The notes under the pieces are model-generated. The model had not been told where the DNA came from. It saw nothing but the letters and a program-made list of their open reading frames with translations, and did no database searches. From Asanoa hainanensis (GTDB lineage: Bacteria > Actinomycetota > Actinomycetes > Mycobacteriales > Micromonosporaceae), in the NCBI RefSeq assembly GCF_900188485.1, contig NZ_FZPH01000006.1, forward strand, positions 278,618 through 342,617: 64,000 nt of DNA, in the 5' to 3' direction. Positions 39,438-47,281 of the stretch are shown here, piece by piece. Positions within the stretch are counted from its first letter, which is position 1. Each line of letters opens with the position of its first letter. The translations under genes were made by a program, and so were the position numbers.

Positions 39438-41174
39438 ATGGGAACCGGTGCCAAAGAGCCGGAGCAGCCGGCTGGACGGCGGCGTCCGCGGCCTGCTGAG
39501 GCCGCGTTTACCGCTCCGCCTGAGCCTGCTGATCAGCGGGCGCCGCAGCCTCGGGCTGGGGACAGGCCCAAGCAGCCGCCGGCGATACTCTTCCAGCCGC
39601 CGACCGAGGCTGCCGAACCTGCCGCCACCGTTCGGCCGCGCAAGAGTGCAGCGGATGGCCCCGCCGCGGGCGGTAACGACAAGCCGGCGGCGGCAGACGC
39701 TTCGAAATCAGACGTGAACGTGACGGACGCCACGCCAGCCGCGACGCCGCGCCCGCGTAAGAGGGCGCAGACGGCCGCGGAGCTGCCCATCGAAAAGGCC
39801 CCAGCGAAGAAGGCCGACCCGGCAAAGCGCACTCCGTCAGGGTCGGACGCCGCCGCTGGGCCGCAGCAGGCAACCCAGGTGCCAGCCCCTGCGAAGAAGG
39901 CCGTCCCATCCAAGCGCGCTTCATCGGCGGCAGGGACCACCGCTGCGCCGCAACCGGCCAGGCAGGTGCCAGCCCCGGCCAAGAAGGCCGTCCCAGCCAA
40001 GCGCACTCCGCCGGCAGCAGACGCCACCGCCGCGCCACAACCGGCCGCCCAGGTGCCAGCCCCGGCCAAGCGAACGCCGCCGACGCCAGATGCTGCCGCT
40101 CGGCCGCAGGCCGCCGCTCAAGAGCAAGCGGCCCCGGCCAAGCGGCCACCGGCAGCACGCACCAGCACTTCGAAACAGGAGATCACTGCAGCCGCAACTT
40201 CCGAGTCAGCCCCGCGGATGCCCACCGCACCGTCCGCCAGCGACGACGCCAGTGCGGCGCCCGCTGCTGCCAAGGCGGTACCGGCGGCGCGCTCCGCCGC
40301 CAAAGACGAGGTGGCCACCGATGGCGCGGCGGCGAAAGCGGCTCCCGCGTCACGGGCCGCCGGCGAAGACCAGGCCGACGTGGTCAAGGACCCCGCGCCC
40401 GCCACCACGAAGACCCCGGCCAAGATCCCCGCCCGCCGTAAGGCGATCACTGCGGACGAGGACCAGGCACCTACCGCCGCACCACCGAAAGCGAAGCGAG
40501 TCCCGGCCAAGAAGGCAGCACCCGTCGTTGACGAGCACCACATCGAGCCAGCAGCGGTTGCCGAGGAGACCTCAGGTATGTCGATCCAAACGCCGCCGGC
40601 CACGATCGCGGAGACCGAGCCGGCCACCACGCCGGGCGGATCGCTGCGCCGGCTCCCCGAGCTCGCCGCCGTCGCCGCCGCTGAGCGCCTCGCTCCGAAG
40701 GCGGCCGACTGGGCCCGGGAGATCCGCGCGACCTACCCGACCGCGACCCCCGACGGCGTCGCCCGGCTCGCTCAGCGTCGCTTCACCCGCAAGGCCACCG
40801 CCACCGGAGCCACGGCCAGCTTCGCCAACGGCTGGTCCGCTGCCGCCGATCTGGCCGGCACCAGCTGGGTCAACGCCGAGCTCATCACCCACATCGCGGC
40901 CGCCTACGGCAAACAAGCCACCGCGGCCGACATTCTGGTCCTGACCGGCGTACACCAGGATCATGTCTCTGCCCAGGCCGCCATCGACGGCGAACCAGGC
41001 CACAGCGCCAGCCGAGCCCCGATCACCGCGGCCGGCAAGACCGCCACCTGGGCCGCGCTCAAGATCCTCACCCGTTGGTGGCCAGGTCTGGCCGCGGCCG
41101 GAGGAGCCGCCACCGCCAGCCTCAACTCCGAGCGCGTCGCAGCCAGGGCGATCCAGCGCTTCAGAGCCAGCTGA
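39438..41174 (+). CDS. Lys/Ala/Pro repeat (histone H1-like) protein with EcsC-like C-terminus
   Basis: 578 residues. Residues about 1-390 are low-complexity Ala/Pro/Lys sequence with PAKK, PAKR and VPAKK motifs, as in bacterial H1-like DNA-binding tails. A 29-residue unit beginning QVPAPAKKAVPAKRTPPAAD is repeated almost perfectly (DNA starts at 39876, 39963 and 40050). The C-terminal 160 residues are ordered: LAPKAADWAREIRATYPTAT, ARLAQRRFTRKATATGATAS, TSWVNAELITHIAAAYGKQA, which looks like an EcsC-type helical domain (membrane-associated, unknown role). The mix suggests a bridge between DNA or RNA and the membrane. The 3' end overlaps the CPBP gene by 14 bases. Confidence 0.65.
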   Translation: MGTGAKEPEQPAGRRRPRPAEAAFTAPPEPADQRAPQPRAGDRPKQPPAILFQPPTEAAEPAATVRPRKSAADGPAAGGNDKPAAADASKSDVNVTDATPAATPRPRKRAQTAAELPIEKAPAKKADPAKRTPSGSDAAAGPQQATQVPAPAKKAVPSKRASSAAGTTAAPQPARQVPAPAKKAVPAKRTPPAADATAAPQPAAQVPAPAKRTPPTPDAAARPQAAAQEQAAPAKRPPAARTSTSKQEITAAATSESAPRMPTAPSASDDASAAPAAAKAVPAARSAAKDEVATDGAAAKAAPASRAAGEDQADVVKDPAPATTKTPAKIPARRKAITADEDQAPTAAPPKAKRVPAKKAAPVVDEHHIEPAAVAEETSGMSIQTPPATIAETEPATTPGGSLRRLPELAAVAAAERLAPKAADWAREIRATYPTATPDGVARLAQRRFTRKATATGATASFANGWSAAADLAGTSWVNAELITHIAAAYGKQATAADILVLTGVHQDHVSAQAAIDGEPGHSASRAPITAAGKTATWAALKILTRWWPGLAAAGGAATASLNSERVAARAIQRFRAS

Positions 41175-41934
41175 ACCAGTCACGAGGCAACAGCGAATAG
41201 CCCACGAACGCGACGACATCCAGCAGCGTGTGCGCGACCACCAACGGCAGCACACGCTTAGCCCGGATGAAGAACAGCGCGAACACGACCCCCATGACCG
41301 CGTTGCCGACGAACGCGCCGAAGCCCTGATACAGGTGGTACGACCCCCGCAGCACCGCGGAAGCCAAAACCACGTAAGGCAGTTTCCAGCCGAGTTGCCG
41401 CAACCGGGTGACCAGGTACCCGACCACCACGATCTCTTCCAGCACCGCGTTCTGCGCCGCTGACAAGATCAAAACCGGGACCGCCCACCACACCGACGGC
41501 AACGCCGCCGGCACCAGGTTGGCGTTGATCCCCAACTGCGCCGCGATCCAGACCAACCCGAGCCCAGGCAGCCCGATCAAAGCCGCCAACGCGAAGCCCC
41601 AGCCAAGATCAAACCAAGGCCGCCGCGCGTCCAGGCCCAGCAGAGCCCGCGGCGAGGAATCCCGCGACAGCAGGTACAGCGCCAACATCACCGGGATCAG
41701 AGCGAAGAAGATCCCCAGCACCTGGTACGTCAGATCCAGATAAGGCCGCACCGACTGCGACGGGTTCAGCGTGGCGGTCTGCTGCGACAGCGGCCGATCG
41801 GCCGTCAACCGAGCCACGATCGTGACCAGCGAATACACCGCTGACTGGCCGAGCGACAACCCCAGCACGATCAAGATCTCAGAGCGCAGCCCAGCGCGCG
41901 TATCCACCGGCGGCTGCTCGAGATCGACTGTCAC
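41161..41934 (-). CDS. CPBP family intramembrane metalloprotease (CAAX protease-like)
   Basis: 257 residues with about seven transmembrane helices. The catalytic motifs of the CPBP/Abi family are present: AQNAVLEEIVVVGYLVTRL (EE-x-x-x-R-like, with Val-Gly in place of the usual F-R) near residue 165, SAVLRGSYHLYQG (the H of motif 2) near 192, and FVGNAVMGVVFALFF then VAHTLLDVVAF (motif 3/4 with H and D). These proteins cut membrane substrates or help process peptides. Start ATG 41934. It is convergent with and slightly overlaps the repeat protein. Confidence 0.85.
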   Translation of the reverse strand: MTVDLEQPPVDTRAGLRSEILIVLGLSLGQSAVYSLVTIVARLTADRPLSQQTATLNPSQSVRPYLDLTYQVLGIFFALIPVMLALYLLSRDSSPRALLGLDARRPWFDLGWGFALAALIGLPGLGLVWIAAQLGINANLVPAALPSVWWAVPVLILSAAQNAVLEEIVVVGYLVTRLRQLGWKLPYVVLASAVLRGSYHLYQGFGAFVGNAVMGVVFALFFIRAKRVLPLVVAHTLLDVVAFVGYSLLPRDWFSWL

Positions 41935-41970
41935 GCGCCTAACTGTGCCGGATGAACCTGACCGCGCGCA

Positions 41971-42546
41971 TCAGGGTCGCGCAACTGGACCCTGGTCCGC
42001 GAACCAGGCCTCGTCGACCCGCACCTGCACCCAACACGCCGGCTGCGGACCCGCGGAAGGCAACGGCGCCGGACCACACACCTGCAGCGGCCGATAAGGC
42101 GACACCGACGCCCGCCCCTTCACGTGCAGGCCGGTCCGCTCGGCCAGAAGATCAAGAAGCAGCAGCCGCACCGGCCCGGAGATCACCGGATGGCTGCCTG
42201 TCTCCGGCCACGCCAGCACGCCCCGCGACGGCACGCGCAGGAACCCGACCGGGCCAATACGCGAGGTCCGCTCGCCCCACATCGGGGTAATGAAGATCAT
42301 TTCCTGGGCTCGGACGAAGGCGACCATGCGGTCGTCCAGGCGGAAGCCGAGCGGACGGTCCACCGATCCGGGACGCCCGGTCGGCGTGCGGGATCGCCGT
42401 CCGGGCGACCGCGCACGGCGGGCGAACGAACCCGATTGGGCAAAGCTGACGGGGCGCTCCATGCGGACTCCAGAACCGTTTTTGACCAGCCGGAACACGC
42501 ACCGCCGTACCACACGCACTTCAGGGTTCCACAACGGTAGATCCAT
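41971..42546 (-). CDS. PNPOx-like flavin-binding split-barrel protein (tentative)
   Basis: 191 residues from ATG 42546 (an in-frame ATG at 42576 is possible). G/C-rich third positions support coding. The middle resembles pyridoxamine-phosphate-oxidase-like proteins: MVAFVRAQEMIFITPMWGER (strand in place of the usual A-x-x-F-F-I-A-T), RIGPVGFLRVPSRGVLAWPE (the G-F-x-R-V-x-x-x-x-L-A-W-P-D motif), and LLLLDLLAERTGLHVKGRAS (L-L-F-L-D-x-x-x-x-G-L-x-V-N-G-R-A). The DGxP-type FMN motif is weak. It is divergent from the flavohaemoprotein gene; such proteins are often paired or fused with flavin reductases. Confidence 0.55.
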   Translation of the reverse strand: MDLPLWNPEVRVVRRCVFRLVKNGSGVRMERPVSFAQSGSFARRARSPGRRSRTPTGRPGSVDRPLGFRLDDRMVAFVRAQEMIFITPMWGERTSRIGPVGFLRVPSRGVLAWPETGSHPVISGPVRLLLLDLLAERTGLHVKGRASVSPYRPLQVCGPAPLPSAGPQPACWVQVRVDEAWFADQGPVARP

Positions 42547-42712
42547 AGACAGGTCCGGATCGCGTTCGTCGCACATTCTGTGCGATGGACCTCGACGGTG
42601 AGTCATCAGGCTGGTCAGACGTGCACAGCGCGACCACACACACCCTGATCAACCAGAAGTGCGGCGGGCCGGGTGGAGGCCAAGGCGCGTCAGACAAGCG
42701 AAAAGGGCGTCA

Positions 42713-43828
42713 ATGGGGAACCTTCAACGGCTACTGAAGGAAAGCTGGACCCTCGTCGAGGAACAGCAGGACAAGGTCGCCGGATACTTCTACGCACGCA
42801 TTTTCCTGTCCAACCCGCACCTGCGGCACCTCTTCCCGGTGACCATGGACGTCCAGCGGGCCCGGCTGCTCGGCGCCATCGTCACCGCCGTCCAGAGCCT
42901 GGACGACCCCGACCGCTTCGAGGAGTACCTGCGCCAGCTGGGCCGCGACCACCGCAAGTTCCACGTGGAACCAGAGCACTACGACGTGGTCGGCGGCGCG
43001 CTGCTCGAGGCGCTGCGTACCTTCGCCGGCGAGTCGTGGAGCATCGAGTACGACCAGGCCTGGGGCGACGCGTACAACGTGATCGCGAAGAAAATGATCT
43101 CGGGTGCGGAGGCCGACACGAACCCGGCGTTCTGGCACGCCGAGGTGCTCACCCACGAACGCCGCAGCCGCGACATCGCCGTGATGACCTGCCGCCCACT
43201 GCAGTACCCGCTGGAGTACCGCGCCGGCCAGTACGTCAGCGTCGAGGCACCGCGCTACCAACCGCGGCTCTGGCGCACGTACTCGATGGCCAACGCCCCC
43301 AACAAAGAAGGCACGATCGAGTTCCACGTGCGCGCGCTGGGCGCCGGCTGGGTCTCGAGCGCCCTGGTCCGCCGCGTCCAGGTGGGCGACCTGCTCCGGA
43401 TCGCCGCGCCGATGGGCACGATGACCCTCGATCGCAAGTCGACCCGCGACGTCGTCTGCGTGGCCGGCGGCACGGGCCTGGCCCCGATCAAGGCCCTGAT
43501 CGAGGAACTGACCCGCTACAACCGGACCCGCTGGGTACACGTCTTCTTCGGAGCCAAGGACCGCGACGACCTCTACGACCTGCCGGAGCTCAACAAACTG
43601 GCGGCCCGCTACCCGTGGCTGTCGGTCGTGCCGGCGTGCAGCGAAGACCGCAACTTCGTCGGCGAACAGGGCAACATCGGCGAGGTCCTGGCCAGATATG
43701 GGCCCTGGGGCGACCATGACTTCTTCGTCTCGGGCTCGTCGTCGATGGTCAAGAGCACCCTGCGCACGCTGGCCGAGCTGAAGGTACCGGCCGTCCGGAT
43801 CAAGTACGACACGTTCGGCGACATCTAA
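42713..43828 (+). CDS. Flavohaemoprotein (globin-FAD/NAD reductase)
   Basis: 371 residues. The globin domain spans about 1-135: LLKESWTLVEEQQDKVAGYF, NPHLRHLFPVTMDVQR, and RDHRKFHVEPEHYDVVGGAL, where the proximal-His region lies. The FAD-binding domain follows at about 150-245 (YRAGQYVSVEAPRY, RTYSMANAP) and the NAD domain at about 250-365 (VVCVAGGTGLAPIKALIEEL, FFGAKDRDDLYDL, FFVSGSSSMVKSTL). The usual role is NO dioxygenation or related redox reactions. Start ATG 42713; the longer frame from 42659 has no family sequence. Confidence 0.9.
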   Translation: MGNLQRLLKESWTLVEEQQDKVAGYFYARIFLSNPHLRHLFPVTMDVQRARLLGAIVTAVQSLDDPDRFEEYLRQLGRDHRKFHVEPEHYDVVGGALLEALRTFAGESWSIEYDQAWGDAYNVIAKKMISGAEADTNPAFWHAEVLTHERRSRDIAVMTCRPLQYPLEYRAGQYVSVEAPRYQPRLWRTYSMANAPNKEGTIEFHVRALGAGWVSSALVRRVQVGDLLRIAAPMGTMTLDRKSTRDVVCVAGGTGLAPIKALIEELTRYNRTRWVHVFFGAKDRDDLYDLPELNKLAARYPWLSVVPACSEDRNFVGEQGNIGEVLARYGPWGDHDFFVSGSSSMVKSTLRTLAELKVPAVRIKYDTFGDI

Positions 43829-43851
43829 AACCCGTTCGAAGACATGTAGAG

Positions 43852-43915
43852 GCTGACTCGGGTCCGCGTGGGGCGCGACCGTTGCCAGAGAACGCTCCGC
43901 TTCGCTGCGCTGCCA
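43852..43915. repeat. Dispersed intergenic repeat, copy A
   Basis: 64 bases starting GCTGACTCGGGTCCGC and ending CGCTGCCA, matching 46956-47025 at nearly every base except a 6-base gap. It lies 23 bases after the flavohaemoprotein stop. It contains a short palindromic core (CGCTCCGCTTCGCTGCGC). Confidence 0.8.
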
Positions 43916-43934
43916 CCTTCGCGCCCGGTCGCCC

Positions 43935-44273
43935 TCAAAGCCAAAGCCGCTCCGGCTCCGCTTCCTCATCGGCTGGCGGCCGGCCGAGGTCGCCCAACGT
44001 GTCGAGCAGACGCTCGCGAGCAGCCTCCAAACGAGCGGTGTAGTGCGGCGCGAAGATCTCGGGAATGTTCACCTCGAGGGTCCCGGAGAGCACGTGCAGC
44101 GACGACCAGACCGCGCGATCCCGGTCGTTCACGAATGTGTCGAACTCCTTGGTGCCGATCACCTCGTAGAGTCAGTGCGACAACACCAGAGCTTGGTCAT
44201 GACTGAGCTTGATCGTGTATTCGTCCCCGCCCACGACGGGGAGATTGTCGACGCTAGTAGCTCCAAGGCACAC
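43935..44273 (-). pseudogene. Small unknown gene interrupted by an in-frame TGA
   Basis: From GTG 44273 the frame reads CLGATSVDNLPVVGGDEYTI, then KLSHDQALVLSH, a TGA stop at 44174-44172, and continues without frame change as LYEVIGTKEFDTFVNDRDRA, VWSSLHVLSGTLEVNIPEIF, APHYTARLEAARERLLDTLG to 43935. Both halves have coding character and read as one protein of about 105-112 residues. The stop falls where Trp (TGG) would fit. A GTG at 44162 just past the TGA could re-initiate a 75-residue product. The start overlaps the deformylase gene by about 20 bases. Cause: nonsense mutation, sequencing error or read-through. Confidence 0.65.
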
Positions 44274-45831
44274 CCGTCTCGCGGTACTCCGTGATCGGTA
44301 CCAGGCCGGCCCCCGGCGGCATCCGCTCGTCGTACAGCCGTCCCTCCAGGTGGTCGATCTCGTGCGCCACCAACCGCGCCAGCCCGTGCTCGAAGGTCGT
44401 CAGCCGGCGCGCGCCGCTCCAGTCCGCGTGCTCCACCTCGATCCGCAACGAGCGCGGCACCACCCCGCGCACGTCGAAGAACGACAGGCAGCCCTCGTAG
44501 CGCTCGTCGGTACGCGGTGACGCCTCGACAATCCGCGGATTGACCAGCACCAGCGGCTCGGCGGAAGGATCTTGCGGGCGTACGACAGCGATCGCCACCG
44601 ACAGCCCAATCTGCGGCGCCGCCAGCCCGACCCCCTTGCTGAAGATGTGCATCTCCTCGATGCGCTCCAACGCGGCGAACAACCGGTCGACCACGTCCCG
44701 ACCGGCCGACGCGTCAGCCGGCAGCCGCAACGGCACGGCCCGGTGCGCGAGCAGCGCACTGCCGCGCTGCACCACCCCCACCGACCGCATGCGCTCGGAA
44801 GGCGTCCGCGGCGCGTGCCGCTGCGCGGGCACGGAAACGGCCGGCAACGACAAGCCGTTGGACTCCAGCACCGCCGCCCGGAACCGCCACTCCAACCGGT
44901 AGCGGGCGTTCAGCGTCGGCGAGTCGGTCGTCCACTCGAAGAAGCTGCGCTCGCCCTCGGTGCGGCGGGTCACCGGCGTACGCAGCGGCACCTCCTCCGA
45001 CGACAGCGACGTCTCCACACCCCAGACCTGCGCGTCGAGCGCCACGGGGAAGTCCAGCCGGACCGTCAGCCGGCGGGTGGGCAGCCGCACGGCCCGCTGG
45101 AACCAGCGACCCCACTTCTCCTGACCGACCGTGTACGCGTACTCGATGGTGACCCGCTCCCCGGGGTAAAGCGGGAACCGCCCGTTGGCGTTCTCGAAGA
45201 GCAGCCACACCTCTTTGAACGCGTCCCGGTCGTGCTTCTTGCGCCAGTCCATCGCCTCGCGGGTCGGCGGGTCGTCGCAGAACGCCTGCAGGTCGAGCTC
45301 TTCGAAGGTCAGCGGGTGGTCGCGGTGGTGCTTGTTGGACAGCGCCGGGTCCTCGGGATAACGGTCGACGGCCACCCGCACCAGATAGCGGGTCACGGGC
45401 TCGGTGCCGGCGTTATAAAGCGACCGGCGGATGACGCACCGGTACTCGTCGCCCACGAACGCGAGCGTCGCGACCTCTTGCTCGACGATCAGACCGGTGC
45501 CGGGCGGCATCCACTGCTCGGGCACCGGCGGGTCGCGCAGCGGCAACGAGACGCCGCGGGCGTGCCGCAGGTCGTCGTACTCCTGGAAACGCAGCCAAAC
45601 GGCCCCGCCCGCGCTGAGCACGGCTTCGGCGCGGCGGGCGAAGTCCTCGGTCGGGCGGTGGCGGCGGCCCTCGACGTGGCTGACATACGACGGGTCGAAG
45701 CCCATCTGGGTCGCGAGCTGTTTCTTCGTGAGGCCGCGTTCCACCCGCCAGCGCGACAGTTCGGCCGCGAACGAGTCGGCAGCGCGTTCTATCGGCGAGA
45801 TTGGTGAAGTCGGCGGCGGTGAGCTCGGCAT
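44254..45831 (-). CDS. XRE regulator fused to a peptide deformylase domain
   Basis: 525 residues in three parts. Residues about 12-70 are an XRE helix-turn-helix (ELSRWRVERGLTKKQLATQM, GFDPSYVSHVEGRRHRPTED). Residues 100-350 are a beta-rich region with aromatic strands (YRCVIRRSLYNAGTEPVTRY, VTIEYAYTVGQEKWGRWFQR) seen in other actinobacterial XRE proteins. Residues 360-525 are a complete peptide deformylase: GVGLAAPQIG (about 399), EGCLSFFDV (about 446, metal Cys) and VAHEIDHLEG (about 488, HExxH-type). All three metal ligands and the catalytic Glu are present. A DNA-binding deformylase is unusual; it may sense or process N-formyl peptides. Start ATG 45831. Confidence 0.88.
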   Translation of the reverse strand: MPSSPPPTSPISPIERAADSFAAELSRWRVERGLTKKQLATQMGFDPSYVSHVEGRRHRPTEDFARRAEAVLSAGGAVWLRFQEYDDLRHARGVSLPLRDPPVPEQWMPPGTGLIVEQEVATLAFVGDEYRCVIRRSLYNAGTEPVTRYLVRVAVDRYPEDPALSNKHHRDHPLTFEELDLQAFCDDPPTREAMDWRKKHDRDAFKEVWLLFENANGRFPLYPGERVTIEYAYTVGQEKWGRWFQRAVRLPTRRLTVRLDFPVALDAQVWGVETSLSSEEVPLRTPVTRRTEGERSFFEWTTDSPTLNARYRLEWRFRAAVLESNGLSLPAVSVPAQRHAPRTPSERMRSVGVVQRGSALLAHRAVPLRLPADASAGRDVVDRLFAALERIEEMHIFSKGVGLAAPQIGLSVAIAVVRPQDPSAEPLVLVNPRIVEASPRTDERYEGCLSFFDVRGVVPRSLRIEVEHADWSGARRLTTFEHGLARLVAHEIDHLEGRLYDERMPPGAGLVPITEYRETGVPWSY

Positions 45832-46016
45832 CACGCATCCCTTTTGGGGCCGGGGCTCCCCTAGAGGCCCGGAAATCCAGTCTGCTGCGCAAGAACGCGA
45901 CCCGGCCAGAAGTGCCGCGTTACCGACAAATGCCTTGACAACCGTCGCAGAGCGCGACCTAGTCGACACGGCGCGAAGTGCTCGTATGAGTAGTAGCCCA
46001 CTCCGCCCCGCGTTTC

Positions 46017-46035
46017 TCTGGTTAGGCTAGCCTTA
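46017..46035. promoter_or_regulatory. Iron box (IdeR/DmdR operator)
   Basis: TCTGGTTAGGCTAGCCTTA matches the 19-bp actinobacterial iron-box consensus (TTAGGTTAGGCTAACCTAA) at 15 positions. It lies about 105 bases before the FhuF-like gene and also upstream of the divergent deformylase gene. Confidence 0.8.
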
Positions 46036-46140
46036 GCACGCTATGTTGTTGCGGCTGGCGACCCTGACAAACGAGGGCCAGCGCAAGGGACGTCACGCGA
46101 TGGGCGGGAACTCAATGGCACGGACGGCGGTGGGGTCGCG

Positions 46141-46935
46141 GTGACCGCGACCATCGACTTCCGCGCGATGGCGGGAGCCCCCTTCGACCCCATCAGCGCC
46201 ACGCTCCGATCCATGTTCGGCACCGACGACCTCCCGGGCCTGACCCGCGGCCTGCTGGTCCACGACGCCGCCGGCTGGATCCCCGCCGCCGCGCTCGCCG
46301 ACGGCACCCACCTGCCGGAGCTCCTGGACGCGGCCAACCGTCGCTGGCGGGGCTCCCCGCACGCCGCCGCCGCGCTGGCGTGGAAGTCATACAGCTACTG
46401 GCTGACGCTGCCGGGCGTCCTGGGCTGGGCCTCGGCCCGCCGCGTCCCCCTGCTGCGCGCTGACGACGTGCTGGTCCATTTCGAGGACCACCGCCCGCTG
46501 CTGACCCTGGGCTACCGCCGCACGATCGACGTGGCCGTGCTGCCCACGGACCCGCTGGCCATCTCGGGCCTACCGGAGGTCGTGGTCGTCCCCGACGAGG
46601 CGGCGCTGCTGTCGACGTTCCGCACGACGCTGCTCGACGAACACGTCAACCCGATGCTGGACGCGATCCACTCGCAGGTCCGCCTCGGCGCCCGCACGCT
46701 GATGGGCTCGGTAGCGTCGGGCATCTCCTACGGCCTGCTGCGCGCGGCGGACTGGCTGCCGGGCTCGACGGCCGACAACATCACGACGCTGCTGACAGCG
46801 CTGGAGCTCGACGACCTGATCGAGCTGGAACAGGGCCCGGGCGGGCAGATCAACGTGCAGCGCAAGACGTGCTGCCTGGCCTTCACCCTCCCGAAGCCGA
46901 AGCTCTGCTCGGGCTGCGTCATCAAGCCTTCCTGA
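46141..46935 (+). CDS. FhuF-like (2Fe-2S) ferric-siderophore reductase
   Basis: 264 residues. The C-terminal signature RKTCCLAFTLPKPKLCSGC holds the four cysteines (C244, C245, C256, C259) that bind the 2Fe-2S cluster of FhuF-type proteins, which reduce Fe3+ in siderophores inside the cell. The rest (TRGLLVHDAAGWIPAAALAD, WKSYSYWLTLPGVLGWASAR) fits the family's alpha/beta body. Start GTG 46141. Control by iron is indicated by the upstream iron box. No siderophore transport genes adjoin it. Confidence 0.88.
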   Translation: MTATIDFRAMAGAPFDPISATLRSMFGTDDLPGLTRGLLVHDAAGWIPAAALADGTHLPELLDAANRRWRGSPHAAAALAWKSYSYWLTLPGVLGWASARRVPLLRADDVLVHFEDHRPLLTLGYRRTIDVAVLPTDPLAISGLPEVVVVPDEAALLSTFRTTLLDEHVNPMLDAIHSQVRLGARTLMGSVASGISYGLLRAADWLPGSTADNITTLLTALELDDLIELEQGPGGQINVQRKTCCLAFTLPKPKLCSGCVIKPS

Positions 46936-46955
46936 CACGGACAGAAACACAGACT

Positions 46956-47025
46956 GCTGACTCGGGTCCGCCTGGGGCACGACCGATGCTCCCGCCAGAG
47001 AACGCTGCGCTTCGCTCCGCTGCCA
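46956..47025. repeat. Dispersed intergenic repeat, copy B
   Basis: 70 bases nearly identical to 43852-43915, with an extra CTCCCG. It begins 21 bases after the FhuF-like stop, so both copies sit just downstream of genes. Sub-motifs GCTCCCGCCAGA and ACTCGGGTCCGC also occur, inverted and in another order, in the tandem repeat at 17.2 kb. Confidence 0.8.
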
Positions 47026-47204
47026 GGCCCGCGACAACTCACCCTCACCCCAAGACAGGAAGACCGAGCGAGTCCACTGAACAGGTGGACCCGCCGAAGG
47101 CAGGCCCAGCGCCACCAACCCCACGCGGTAACGCCCTACTGCCACGCCCGTGGGATATGGGAAACAGCAGCGGAGACACCTGCCGCGAACGTAACGTCGG
47201 GTCG

Positions 47205-47269
47205 TCGCAAATCGAAAGAGCATGGCTCGCAAAACGAAAGCGAGCGCGTCGCGAACCGAAACCCGCGAG
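47205..47269. promoter_or_regulatory. Three direct repeats with 22-bp period before the DUF4143 gene
   Basis: TCGCAAATCGAAAG (47205), TCGCAAAACGAAAG (47227) and TCGCGAACCGAAAC (47249) start exactly 22 bases apart, two helical turns. The shared core is TCGC-R-A-A-N-CGAAA. They end just before the -10-like element, so they are a good candidate array of regulator-binding sites. Confidence 0.75.
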
Positions 47270-47270
47270 C

Positions 47271-47276
47271 TACGAT
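47271..47276 (+). promoter_or_regulatory. Candidate -10 element, probably leaderless transcript
   Basis: TACGAT fits the actinobacterial -10 consensus and lies only 5 bases before GTG 47282. A start site at or next to the GTG would give a leaderless mRNA; no Shine-Dalgarno is present. Confidence 0.5.
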
Positions 47277-47281
47277 GAGGT

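Noticed and set aside
44172-44174. Selenocysteine codon at the in-frame TGA
   Set aside because: No Cys-type active site around it and no obvious SECIS hairpin directly after; the position suits Trp.
47205-47269. CRISPR-like array
   Set aside because: Only three short, imperfect repeats with no unique spacers of normal length and no cas genes; better explained as operator sites.
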